Assembly (NCBI GenBank): GCA_009843725.1
Contig: VYCX01000286.1
Span: forward strand, 1 to 13,965
DNA: 13,965 bases
Source: Boseongicola sp. SB0675_bin_26
GTDB lineage: Bacteria; Pseudomonadota; Alphaproteobacteria; Rhodobacterales; Rhodobacteraceae
Reading direction: 5' to 3'
The notes under the pieces are model-generated. The model did not search any database, had not been told where the DNA came from, and saw only the letters and a list, made by a program, of their open reading frames with translations. Shown piece after piece: positions 1-6,291 of this stretch (positions are counted from its first letter, which is position 1; every line of letters begins with the position of its first letter). Both the position numbers and the translations under genes were made by a program.

Positions 1-129
1 CATCTGCGCAGTGTCGAATGCCCGGTATCCGAATTCGGCCGCGGCAAGAATCGCCTGTTTCGCGACATCTCCTTCCAGCGGAAAAGTGCCGAAGGCGCGT
101 TGATGGGTCTTTTGGAAATATATGTTCAT
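1..129 (-). CDS. Aldo/keto reductase, N-terminal fragment
   Basis: The first 43 codons of a minus-strand gene whose remainder lies left of the window. The start is an ATG with GGGAG six bases upstream. The visible protein opens with a short strand, then GTFPLEG, a helix rich in Ala, and GYRAFDTAQM at residues 34-43. This is the classic beginning of an AKR1/AKR5-type aldo/keto reductase barrel: D39 would be the catalytic aspartate and the tetrad tyrosine would follow just outside the window. Such enzymes reduce or oxidise aldehydes, ketoacids or sugars with NADP(H); 2,5-diketo-D-gluconate reductases are typical bacterial members. It is divergent from the CoA-transferase operon and has an inverted-repeat operator 27 bases upstream of its start. 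The family is clear; the substrate cannot be read. Confidence 0.85.
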   Translation of the reverse strand, partial: MNIYFQKTHQRAFGTFPLEGDVAKQAILAAAEFGYRAFDTAQM

Positions 130-156
130 CGGTCGCTCCCACAATTCGAACTGGTT

Positions 157-172
157 GTAACTCACTGGTTAC
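157..172. promoter_or_regulatory. Operator site 1, GTAAC-N6-GTTAC
   Basis: A perfect 5-bp inverted repeat with a six-base spacer (TCACTG), 27 bases upstream of the minus-strand aldo/keto reductase start. The same arrangement, including CTG just before the right arm, recurs at 259-274 and 4475-4490, so it is probably a binding site for a shared dimeric repressor. No convincing -10 box overlaps this copy. Confidence 0.65.
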
Positions 173-257
173 TTGAGGGGAAGGGCTGCATGCCCGAGGG
201 TTGACTTTTTTCCGGCATTCCGTGCTTGTTTCGACACTCCGGGCTTGGCATAGTCCA

Positions 258-274
258 TATAACCAACTGGTTAC
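258..274 (+). promoter_or_regulatory. Operator site 2 overlapping a TATAAC -10-like box
   Basis: TATAAC at 258-263 resembles a -10 box in five of six positions and forms the left arm of ATAAC-CAACTG-GTTAC (259-274). In the 14-bp core the pairing extends to TAACCA..TGGTTA. The predicted transcript would start near 270, giving a 5' leader of about 38 bases before the TTG start at 308. No good -35 hexamer stands at 16-18 bases, so the promoter may be weak or activator-dependent. A protein bound here would block RNA polymerase, which points to repression. Confidence 0.6.
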
Positions 275-295
275 TTATGGCAGCAGCGCATCTTT

Positions 296-302
296 GGGGA
301 GG
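296..302 (+). promoter_or_regulatory. Ribosome binding site deciding a TTG start
   Basis: GGGGAGG ends five bases before TTG at 308. The nearest upstream ATG (277) is out of frame and its frame closes quickly, so this strong Shine-Dalgarno fixes TTG as the start of the CoA-transferase. Confidence 0.75.
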
Positions 303-307
303 CCGTA

Positions 308-1879
308 TTGACAAAGCATAATAGTGCAGCCGATGCCGTCGCGTTGATCCCGGACAACGCGGTTGTGGCCATCAACTCATCAAGCGGGTTGTGCTGCCCC
401 GACATGGTGCTTCAGGCGCTAGGGGAACGTTTCGAAGCCGAAGGATCTCCGAGGAACCTCACGTCGATTCATCCCATCGCCGCCGGGGACATGTTTGGCG
501 TCAAGGGTGTGGACCACATCGCGAAGCCTGGATGCCTGTCGAAGATAATTGGCGGCAGCTATCCCTCCGGCCCGTCCAGCTCCGAACCTCCGCTCATCTG
601 GCAGATGATCGCCTCGAACGAAGTCAAGGCATATAACCTGCCCTCAGGCATCGTCTTCGACATGTTGCGGGAAGGAGCCGGGCATCGCCCTGGGGTCCTG
701 ACCAAGGTCGGCATGGACACGTTCGTGGACCCCGACCAGGAAGGCGGCGCCATGAATGAATCTGCCGCCGCCGAACCCGTCGTCAAGCGCGTGGAATTCG
801 AGGGCGAGGACTGGCTTTACTTCTCCGCGCTTCGCCCTGACGTTGCTGTCATCCGCGCGACGGTCGGCGACGAGCGCGGCAATCTCGGCTTCGAGTCCGA
901 GGGCGCCTATCTCGGCGCAATGGAATTGGCGCTGGCCGCGCACAATTGTGGCGGAACCGTTATTGCCCAGGTGCGGCGTGTGGCAAGAAACGGATCGCTG
1001 CGCCCGCACGACGTCCACGTGCCCGGCATCCTTGTCGATGTGCTCGTCGAGGCGCCTGACATGCTGCAGACCACGGCAACGGCCTACGATCCGGCGATAT
1101 CCGGCGAACTGATCCGCCCGATCGAGAGTTTTCGGAAAATGGACTTCGGCGTGCCCAAGATCATTGCCCGGCGCGTCGCACAGGAACTTCGCAAGGGATG
1201 GGCGGTGAACATCGGCTTTGGCGTGTCAGCCAACGTTCCGCGCGTGTTCATCGAGGAAGGCCGCCACGGCGATGTCACCTGGGTGATCGAGCAGGGCGCG
1301 ATTGGCGGCGTGCCGTTGCTGGACTTCAAGTTTGGCTGTGCGGCCAATGCCGAAGCCTTCGTGACCTCGCCGCACCAGTTCACCTATTTCCAGGCCGGTG
1401 GCTTCGACGCATCGTTGCTGTCGTTTCTCGAAATCGACGCGGACGGCTCGGTCAACGTATCCAGGCTGAAATCGACTCCGCACCGGACAGCGGGTGCCGG
1501 AGGCTTCGTCGACATCACGGCTCGGGCTCGGCGGATCGTGTTTTCGGGGACATTCAACGCCGGCGCGAAGATGCGCATCGAGAACGGCAAGCTGGTGATC
1601 GACGCCGAGGGACACACGGCCAAGGTCGTGCCAAAGGTTGACCACGTCTCGTTCTCCGGACGACGTGCGATCGCAACGGGCCAGGAAGTCACTTATGTCA
1701 CCGAGCGCTGTGTCATGCGGCTGACGGACGAAGGGCTCGAAGTGCGTGAGATCGCGCAGGGCATGGACGTGCAGCGTGATGTGCTTGACCAGGCGGAAAC
1801 GCCGCTCAAGGTGGCCGGCGACCTGCGCGTGATGGACACGGCGCTCTTTGATCCGGCGCCGTTCGGGCTCGTGCCATGA
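308..1879 (+). CDS. Family I CoA-transferase (acetate/propionate CoA-transferase, YdiF-like)
   Basis: A 523-residue protein, the usual length of single-chain family I CoA-transferases in which the alpha and beta subunits are fused. The N-terminal half shows IPDNAVVAI (14-22), AYNLPSGIV (108-116), TKVGMDTFVDP (132-142) and VIAQVRRV (218-225). The C-terminal half carries VIEQGAIGG (326-334), where E328 matches the catalytic glutamate that forms the glutamyl-CoA thioester, then the FKFGCAANAEAF region (340-351). The family moves CoA between a donor such as acetyl- or succinyl-CoA and a carboxylic acid, so this enzyme probably activates the acid substrate of the pathway. It is first in an operon and overlaps the enoyl-CoA hydratase by ATGA. 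The start is TTG with a strong Shine-Dalgarno, and a putative operator lies just upstream. The acid substrate is unknown. Confidence 0.92.
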   Translation: MTKHNSAADAVALIPDNAVVAINSSSGLCCPDMVLQALGERFEAEGSPRNLTSIHPIAAGDMFGVKGVDHIAKPGCLSKIIGGSYPSGPSSSEPPLIWQMIASNEVKAYNLPSGIVFDMLREGAGHRPGVLTKVGMDTFVDPDQEGGAMNESAAAEPVVKRVEFEGEDWLYFSALRPDVAVIRATVGDERGNLGFESEGAYLGAMELALAAHNCGGTVIAQVRRVARNGSLRPHDVHVPGILVDVLVEAPDMLQTTATAYDPAISGELIRPIESFRKMDFGVPKIIARRVAQELRKGWAVNIGFGVSANVPRVFIEEGRHGDVTWVIEQGAIGGVPLLDFKFGCAANAEAFVTSPHQFTYFQAGGFDASLLSFLEIDADGSVNVSRLKSTPHRTAGAGGFVDITARARRIVFSGTFNAGAKMRIENGKLVIDAEGHTAKVVPKVDHVSFSGRRAIATGQEVTYVTERCVMRLTDEGLEVREIAQGMDVQRDVLDQAETPLKVAGDLRVMDTALFDPAPFGLVP

Positions 1880-2658
1880 GCGAGTCACGGATATCGCTGA
1901 CGATCAACGGCGCGATCGGGCAGCTTCGGATTGCCAGGCCTGAAAAGCTGAATGCGCTTGACGCTGACATGGTGGACGATCTGGCCGCTCGATGCAGGGA
2001 GATCGAGCACTGCGAGGACATCCGGGTTGTCGTTCTTTCGGGCGAGGGCAAGGCGTTCTCCGCCGGCGGAGACATCGAGGCCTGGTCTGCGGAGAGTCCG
2101 GAACGGTTCGGGCGGCACTGGATTCGCGACGGACATGCGGCATTCGACGCCTTGGCGAGACTGCGCCAGCCTGTCATTGCCGTTCTGGACGGGCACGCGC
2201 TTGGCGGTGGGCTGGAACTGGCTGCCTGCGCGGACATTCGCATCGCCGAGGAACAAGTGAAGATCGGTCAACCGGAGTCCGGTCTTGGCATTGTTCCTGG
2301 CTGGTCCGGTACGCAACGTGCTGTCCGGCGCTTTGGCGCGCAGACAGTGCGTCGCATGGCGTTGTTCGGTGAGGTGCTTGCGGCCGAAGAGGCATTGAAG
2401 CTCGGTATTGTCGATCAAGTCGTGCCCGCCGGGGACGGTCCGGCGGCGGCGATGGAATTGGCGCAGTCTGTCCTGGGTCGCGGGTCGCGGGCGACGGAAC
2501 TCGTGAAGATGTCGATCAATGCCGCCGAAGGCGAGGAACGCGAGCGTGTTCTTGAGGCATTCTCGGGCGCGTTGGCGGCGGGCACGGATGAACTGGCCGA
2601 GGGGCGTGCGGCGTTTCGGGAAGGCCGAAAGCCCGACTTTGGAAAGCGCAAAGCATGA
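1876..2658 (+). CDS. Enoyl-CoA hydratase/isomerase (crotonase fold)
   Basis: A 260-residue cytoplasmic crotonase, normal length. Oxyanion-hole segments are visible at AFSAGGDIE (60-68) and GHALGGGLELAACADI (106-121). Both glutamates of a true hydratase are present, E114 (GLEL) and E134 (GQPE), with the same 20-residue spacing as the pair in rat crotonase (E144 and E164). Addition of water to an enoyl-CoA is therefore possible, although the family also contains isomerases and hydrolases. PGWSGTQR (141-148) is the usual next motif. The start overlaps the CoA-transferase stop by ATGA and has no strong Shine-Dalgarno, which suggests translational coupling. The 3' end overlaps the Dabb gene, also by ATGA. 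The context implies action on the CoA ester made by the upstream transferase. Confidence 0.9.
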   Translation: MSESRISLTINGAIGQLRIARPEKLNALDADMVDDLAARCREIEHCEDIRVVVLSGEGKAFSAGGDIEAWSAESPERFGRHWIRDGHAAFDALARLRQPVIAVLDGHALGGGLELAACADIRIAEEQVKIGQPESGLGIVPGWSGTQRAVRRFGAQTVRRMALFGEVLAAEEALKLGIVDQVVPAGDGPAAAMELAQSVLGRGSRATELVKMSINAAEGEERERVLEAFSGALAAGTDELAEGRAAFREGRKPDFGKRKA

Positions 2659-2966
2659 TTCGACATCTGGTTGCCTTGAGGTTCAAGGCTGGCACGCCCG
2701 ACGACGTGAAGCAGGCGCTCATGGACGATCTTGCCGGGCTGGACGCACGAATCGACGGCATTCTCGACTTTCGGGCGTGCCCGAACATCAGCGTCGAAGA
2801 TCCGCTGGTACGCGGATACCGCGATCTTTTCTGGTTCGATTTCCGGGATGCATATGTGCGCGATGCCTATCTTGCCGACGAGGTGCACCAAAGCATCGGG
2901 GCGCGGATTGTCGCTGAACTCGAGGGCGGCACGGAAGGCGTGTTCGTTCTCGACTTCGAAGTTTGA
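2655..2966 (+). CDS. Dabb-family (stress-responsive A/B barrel) protein
   Basis: A 103-residue single-domain protein opening IRHLVALRFK, with the acidic and aromatic centre DLFWFDFRDAYVRDAYL (about residues 56-72) and a following His in EVHQSIG. This is the pattern of the Dabb dimeric ferredoxin-like barrel (Pfam Dabb). Members include plant polyketide cyclases such as olivetolic acid cyclase and many bacterial proteins of unknown function. Because it is translationally coupled (ATGA) behind a CoA-transferase and an enoyl-CoA hydratase, an accessory catalytic role on a pathway intermediate is more likely than a stress role; that is inference. It ends the operon, 6 bp from the convergent MaoC gene. 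Confidence 0.82.
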   Translation: MIRHLVALRFKAGTPDDVKQALMDDLAGLDARIDGILDFRACPNISVEDPLVRGYRDLFWFDFRDAYVRDAYLADEVHQSIGARIVAELEGGTEGVFVLDFEV

Positions 2967-2972
2967 TGCCGT

Positions 2973-3422
2973 TCAACGATAAGCCAACAGGCGGTTGGTG
3001 CCGGACTGCACTTTCTCGCCGCCTTGGTTGGTGACGTCGAAGTCGAGCACCAGAACGGCCTGATCTTCCTGTCTTGCCCTGCTGATTGCCGCAATGGTGA
3101 TTGTCACAGCAATCCGATCGCCAGCGAGCACGGGCAGATGGAAGCTCCATTGCCAGCCCAGCGAAGCCCTGGCACGAAGCTGCGCAGGCGCCCGGTTCTT
3201 CAACCCGTCGATCAAGGAAAGCACGAGAAGTCCATGCGCGACCCTCGCGTCAAATCCGTGGCGACGGGCTGCCTCGTCAGACATGTGAATCTCGAACCTG
3301 TCTCCTGTCATGTTGGCGAAGTTGTCGATCATCTCCGCCGTGATGGTCATGAAACCGCAATCGATGCGGTCCCCGCGTGTGAGAGTGGCAGCGCCGTGGT
3401 GACCCGGGGAAAGGAGGCGCAT
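2973..3422 (-). CDS. MaoC-like hot-dog-fold hydratase
   Basis: A 149-residue protein with GDRIDCGFMTITAEMI (17-32), FANMTGDRFEIHMSDEAA (35-52) and ARVAHGLLVLSLI (59-71), the hydratase-2 signature of MaoC-domain proteins. D41 and H46 keep the five-residue spacing of the catalytic Asp/His pair of (R)-specific enoyl-CoA hydratases such as PhaJ. It probably hydrates or dehydrates a CoA thioester. It is second in a minus-strand operon, 19 bases after the aldo/keto reductase stop. No good Shine-Dalgarno precedes the ATG at 3422, so the start is somewhat uncertain; M25 is a later alternative but would cut into the domain. Two hydratases of unrelated fold (this and the crotonase) thus sit in one locus, which suggests opposite stereochemistry or two separate steps. 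Confidence 0.87.
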   Translation of the reverse strand: MRLLSPGHHGAATLTRGDRIDCGFMTITAEMIDNFANMTGDRFEIHMSDEAARRHGFDARVAHGLLVLSLIDGLKNRAPAQLRARASLGWQWSFHLPVLAGDRIAVTITIAAISRARQEDQAVLVLDFDVTNQGGEKVQSGTNRLLAYR

Positions 3423-3441
3423 CTGACGTGCTGGTCCCGTT

Positions 3442-4458
3442 TCAGCCCGGCACGGGTGCGTCTTCTCGCAGCAGGCGCCTTTCCTTGAGCTCCGACCAGA
3501 AGTCGGCCGGGATCGGATGGCTGAACCAGGCGAGGTTCTTTTTCAGTTGCTCGACCGTGCGTGTGCCGGCGATGAAGCTCGGTATCGCAGGATGCGCGAC
3601 AACGAATTGCAACGCAGCGGCCGGCAGGGGCACGTCGTGGCCGGCACAGACCTGTTCGATCTTCCTGACCTTTTCCATGATTTCCGGCGGTGCCGGCGCG
3701 TAGTTGTACTTTGCACCCTCGATCGCGCCGGTTGCGAGGATCCCCGAGTTGAAACCACCGCCGATGACCACGGCAGCGCCGCGTTCCTCGCAGAGCGGCA
3801 GGAACTCTTCGAGCGAATCCTGTTCGAGAAGCGTGTATCGTCCGGCGAGAAGGAAGCAGTCGAAATCGCGTTGCTTGAGAGCTTCGTGGCAGACCTCCCA
3901 CTCGTTGACGCCCACACCGATGGCCTTGACCACGCCTTGATTGCGCAGTTCCTCCAAGGCGGCCCAACACGTGTCCATGGCCTGCCGAAAGACATCGGGC
4001 TGTTCGTCGCCCCGCGTGAAGCGATCAACGTCGTGGATGAAGCAAATGTCCATGCTTTCGAGATTGAGCCTCTGCAGGCTGTCCTCGAACGCCCTCATCG
4101 TGCCGTCGTAGCTGTAGTCGAAATGCATCGTGAACCGGCCGGCATTGGTCCAGGGTGCATAGTCGATGTCGTCCTTGCGTGCCGGCCTCAGGACGCGCCC
4201 CACCTTGGACGACAGCACGAAATCATCGCGGTTCTTCCAGCGCAGGCTGTGGCCGGTGCGCAGTTCCGAGAGGCCGTGGCCATACATTGGTGCAGTATCA
4301 TAGTACCGGACTCCTGCGTCCCATGAAGCCTGTATCATCCCGTCAGAGGTCTCTTCGTCGATCTCGCGAAAGATGTTGCCTATGGGTGCCGTGCCGAATC
4401 CAAATGCGGTGACCTCCAAGGCGACGCGACCGAACTTCACCAATGTATCGGGTTGCAT
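3442..4458 (-). CDS. Aldo/keto reductase, D-threo-aldose 1-dehydrogenase / pyridoxal 4-dehydrogenase type
   Basis: A 338-residue barrel enzyme. The tetrad is visible: D54 and Y59 in YYDTAPMYG, K85 in SSKVGR and H142 in FIHDVDR. The VIGGGFNSGILATG segment and the FIAGTRT stretch near the C-terminus are typical of the group of NAD(P)-dependent sugar dehydrogenases that oxidise L-fucose or D-arabinose at C1 to a lactone, and of the related pyridoxal 4-dehydrogenase. The substrate is likely a lactol or aldehyde; which one is not decidable here. The open frame extends to 4503, but AAGGA stands six bases before the ATG at 4458, and a -10-like box plus operator occupy 4475-4495. The shorter start is therefore preferred. 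It is followed by the MaoC gene in the same operon. Confidence 0.88.
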   Translation of the reverse strand: MQPDTLVKFGRVALEVTAFGFGTAPIGNIFREIDEETSDGMIQASWDAGVRYYDTAPMYGHGLSELRTGHSLRWKNRDDFVLSSKVGRVLRPARKDDIDYAPWTNAGRFTMHFDYSYDGTMRAFEDSLQRLNLESMDICFIHDVDRFTRGDEQPDVFRQAMDTCWAALEELRNQGVVKAIGVGVNEWEVCHEALKQRDFDCFLLAGRYTLLEQDSLEEFLPLCEERGAAVVIGGGFNSGILATGAIEGAKYNYAPAPPEIMEKVRKIEQVCAGHDVPLPAAALQFVVAHPAIPSFIAGTRTVEQLKKNLAWFSHPIPADFWSELKERRLLREDAPVPG

Positions 4459-4474
4459 GCGCATTCCTTTCCAA

Positions 4475-4495
4475 GTAACTGTCTGGTTAGTTATA
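4475..4495 (-). promoter_or_regulatory. Operator site 3 and TATAAC -10-like box of the aldo/keto reductase operon
   Basis: On the plus strand GTAAC-TGTCTG-GTTAG (4475-4490) repeats the TAAC-N6-GTTA plan of the two sites at 157-172 and 259-274. Read on the minus strand, CCATATAAC precedes it exactly as at site 2, with TATAAC at 4495-4490 as a likely -10 box. TTGCCG lies 15 bases upstream, a short spacer for a -35. Transcription would start inside the operator, about 25 bases before the ATG at 4458. Confidence 0.6.
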
Positions 4496-4983
4496 TGGCT
4501 CATGGCGAACCGGCAAGAGGATTTTCCGGCCAGGCATCATCGGTGAACTTCCGTGGCGCTGGCGTGGTTGTCATTGGCCAAGCGTGGACATGAAGGGAGC
4601 GTTGAGAAAGGCCCAACTTGCGTAACCGCTGCAGTGGTGGGAAGGGCACGCAGCCGCGGTACCGGGCCTGCACCACCTGGCAGGTCGCCCGATCTGGAAA
4701 GCTCCGGACTGCTGGTGATCCAGGATGCACGAAGTCGTTGCGGTTACTCAAAGAATTCGACAGGTTATGGAAGGCGCAGAATTCGGGCGCGCGCGAAGCC
4801 GGGGGCATTCTCTGCGGACATCTGGCGGAACGCTGCCCGAATAGGGTCCGTGACGCGGTTGCTGGCCGCTTCGGGGGATCGTGCTGATTGACATTGACTG
4901 CCGTCACGCCGATACAGGCGTTTCGGAAACCGCGCCTGCGGATGTGGGCAACTGAAATGGCCAAAAAACGTTGGGAGGACAAC
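4496..4983. other. Divergent intergenic region without a convincing gene
   Basis: About 490 bases between the divergent aldo/keto reductase and sugar-binding-protein genes. Short open frames exist on both strands, but none shows a recognisable family or Shine-Dalgarno. It holds the promoter at 4888-4916 and two weak inverted repeats: TGGTG/CACCA at 4635-4639 and 4671-4675, and CGCAGA/TCTGCG at 4775-4780 and 4811-4816. No copy of the TAAC-N6-GTTA site was seen beyond the one at its left edge. A small RNA cannot be excluded. Confidence 0.5.
4888..4916 (+). promoter_or_regulatory. Sigma-70-type promoter of the sugar ABC operon
   Basis: TTGACA (4888-4893), a perfect -35 hexamer, is followed after exactly 17 bases by GATACA (4911-4916), a moderate -10. 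Transcription would begin near 4923 and leave a leader of about 60 bases before the ATG at 4984. Its position inside the longest open frame argues against the far-upstream start of that frame. Confidence 0.6.
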
Positions 4984-6234
4984 ATGGCATACATGAAGAC
5001 CAGGATTGCCGGAGTACTGGCAGCAACGTCGCTTGCGGCAGGAGCAGCGAACGCGGGAGATGTGGAGGTGCTGCACTGGTGGACATCAGGCGGCGAAGCG
5101 GCCGCGCTGAACGTGCTCAAGCAGGATCTCGAAAGCCAGGGCATCGGCTGGCAGGACATGCCGGTTGCTGGCGGCGGCGGAGAGCAGGCAATGACGGTCC
5201 TGCGCGCCCGTGTCACCGCAGGCAATGCGCCGACCGCGGTGCAGATGCTGGGATTCGACATCCTGGACTGGGCCAAGGAAGGCGCTCTTGCCGACCTGAA
5301 CGAGATTGCCGCCCAGGAAGGCTGGGACGCGGTCGTGCCGGAGGCTCTGCAGGCGTTTGCAAGGCATGACGGCAAGTGGATTTCGGCACCCGTGAATGTC
5401 CATTCCACGAACTGGGTCTGGGCCAACAAGGCGGTGCTCGATGCCAACGGCATCTCGGTTCCGCAGACATGGGACGAATTCATGGCGGCAGTCGAGACGC
5501 TGGCTGCGGCTGGCGTGACGCCGATCGCCCAGGGCGGTCAGGCTTGGCAGGAAGCCACGGTCTTTGACGCAGTGGCCATGTCGGCTGGCGGACCCGACTT
5601 CTACAAGGCGGCCTTCATCGATCTTGATGAAGGTGCGCTTGGCTCCGACACCATGAAGGAAGCGTTCGACCGGATGGCCTTCATCCGCGCCAACGTTGAC
5701 GAGAACTTCTCCGGTCGCGACTGGAACCTGGCCACCGCCATGGTCATCAACGGCGAAGCAGGTTTCCAGATGATGGGCGACTGGGCCAAGGGCGAGTTCC
5801 TGAACGCGGGCAAGGTGCCGGGAACGGACTTCCTCTGCTTCCGCTTTCCGGGCACGCAAGCGCAGGTGACCTTCAATGCCGACCAGTTCGCGATGTTCGA
5901 TCAGGGCGGATCGGTTTCGAAGGAGCAGGCGGCGCTTGCCTCAGCGATTCTGTCACCGTCCTTCCAGTCGGCGTTCAACGTCGTCAAGGGATCCGTGCCG
6001 GCGCGGACCGACGTAAGCGACGAGGCTTTCGATGCCTGCGGCAAGCAGGGCATGAAGGACCTGGCCGCGGCCGCGTCGAGCGGAAACCTGTTCGGTTCGA
6101 TGGCTCACGGCCATGCTGCGCCGGCCAGCGTCAAGAATGCGGTCTACGACGTCGTGACGGCACATTTCAACGGCGAGTATGACAGCGCAACTGCCGTGCA
6201 GGAGCTTGTCGACGCCGTGTCGATCGCGAAGTAG
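4984..6234 (+). CDS. gtsA: Glucose/mannose-type ABC transporter periplasmic binding protein
   Basis: A 416-residue secreted solute-binding protein of extracellular family 1. A signal peptide with Lys/Arg, a hydrophobic core and ANA ends near residue 24. The mature protein begins with [15 protein letters not shown], followed by [38 protein letters not shown] and [10 protein letters not shown]. These motifs closely match the Pseudomonas GtsA glucose-binding proteins; the Trp, His and Asp residues are of the kind that line an aldose pocket. It delivers the sugar to the two permeases encoded next. GGGAGG five bases before ATG 4984 fixes the start; M4 is a possible alternative. The frame open back to 4888 would swallow the promoter. 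The substrate is inferred as glucose, mannose or a similar monosaccharide. Confidence 0.9.
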   Translation: MAYMKTRIAGVLAATSLAAGAANAGDVEVLHWWTSGGEAAALNVLKQDLESQGIGWQDMPVAGGGGEQAMTVLRARVTAGNAPTAVQMLGFDILDWAKEGALADLNEIAAQEGWDAVVPEALQAFARHDGKWISAPVNVHSTNWVWANKAVLDANGISVPQTWDEFMAAVETLAAAGVTPIAQGGQAWQEATVFDAVAMSAGGPDFYKAAFIDLDEGALGSDTMKEAFDRMAFIRANVDENFSGRDWNLATAMVINGEAGFQMMGDWAKGEFLNAGKVPGTDFLCFRFPGTQAQVTFNADQFAMFDQGGSVSKEQAALASAILSPSFQSAFNVVKGSVPARTDVSDEAFDACGKQGMKDLAAAASSGNLFGSMAHGHAAPASVKNAVYDVVTAHFNGEYDSATAVQELVDAVSIAK

Positions 6235-6242
6235 GTCCAAGT

Positions 6243-6270
6243 GCAGGGGCCGCGGCGAAGCGGCCCCTGC
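6243..6270 (+). promoter_or_regulatory. Intercistronic hairpin between binding-protein and permease genes
   Basis: GCAGGGGCCG (6243-6252) and CGGCCCCTGC (6261-6270) form a perfect 10-bp stem with an eight-base loop, nine bases after the binding-protein stop. No T-run follows, so complete termination is unlikely. Hairpins at this place in binding-protein operons commonly protect the upstream message or attenuate the permease genes, giving excess binding protein; that role is inference here. Confidence 0.75.
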
Positions 6271-6291
6271 CAGCCGTCAGGAGCGATAGGC

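Noticed and set aside
1226..1888. A 220-codon minus-strand open frame within the CoA-transferase
   Set aside because: It is antisense to conserved CoA-transferase motifs and rich in Arg/His as expected for a shadow frame.
2043..2070. Possible loss of catalytic residues making the crotonase an isomerase or hydrolase only
   Set aside because: Both hydratase glutamates (E114, E134) are present at the right spacing, so hydratase competence is the simpler reading.
3517..4326. A 269-codon plus-strand open frame opposite the aldo/keto reductase
   Set aside because: The minus strand encodes a full-length enzyme with its catalytic tetrad; the plus-strand frame is a GC-rich shadow without motifs.
3442..4458. 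Assignment of the locus to vitamin B6 degradation from the pyridoxal 4-dehydrogenase resemblance
   Set aside because: No other pyridoxine-pathway gene is present, and the same subfamily includes L-fucose/D-arabinose dehydrogenases; neighbours act on CoA esters.
4500..5483. A 327-codon minus-strand open frame opposite the binding-protein start
   Set aside because: Low-complexity Ala/Ser/Pro/Arg composition, no family resemblance, and antisense to a clear solute-binding protein with promoter and Shine-Dalgarno.
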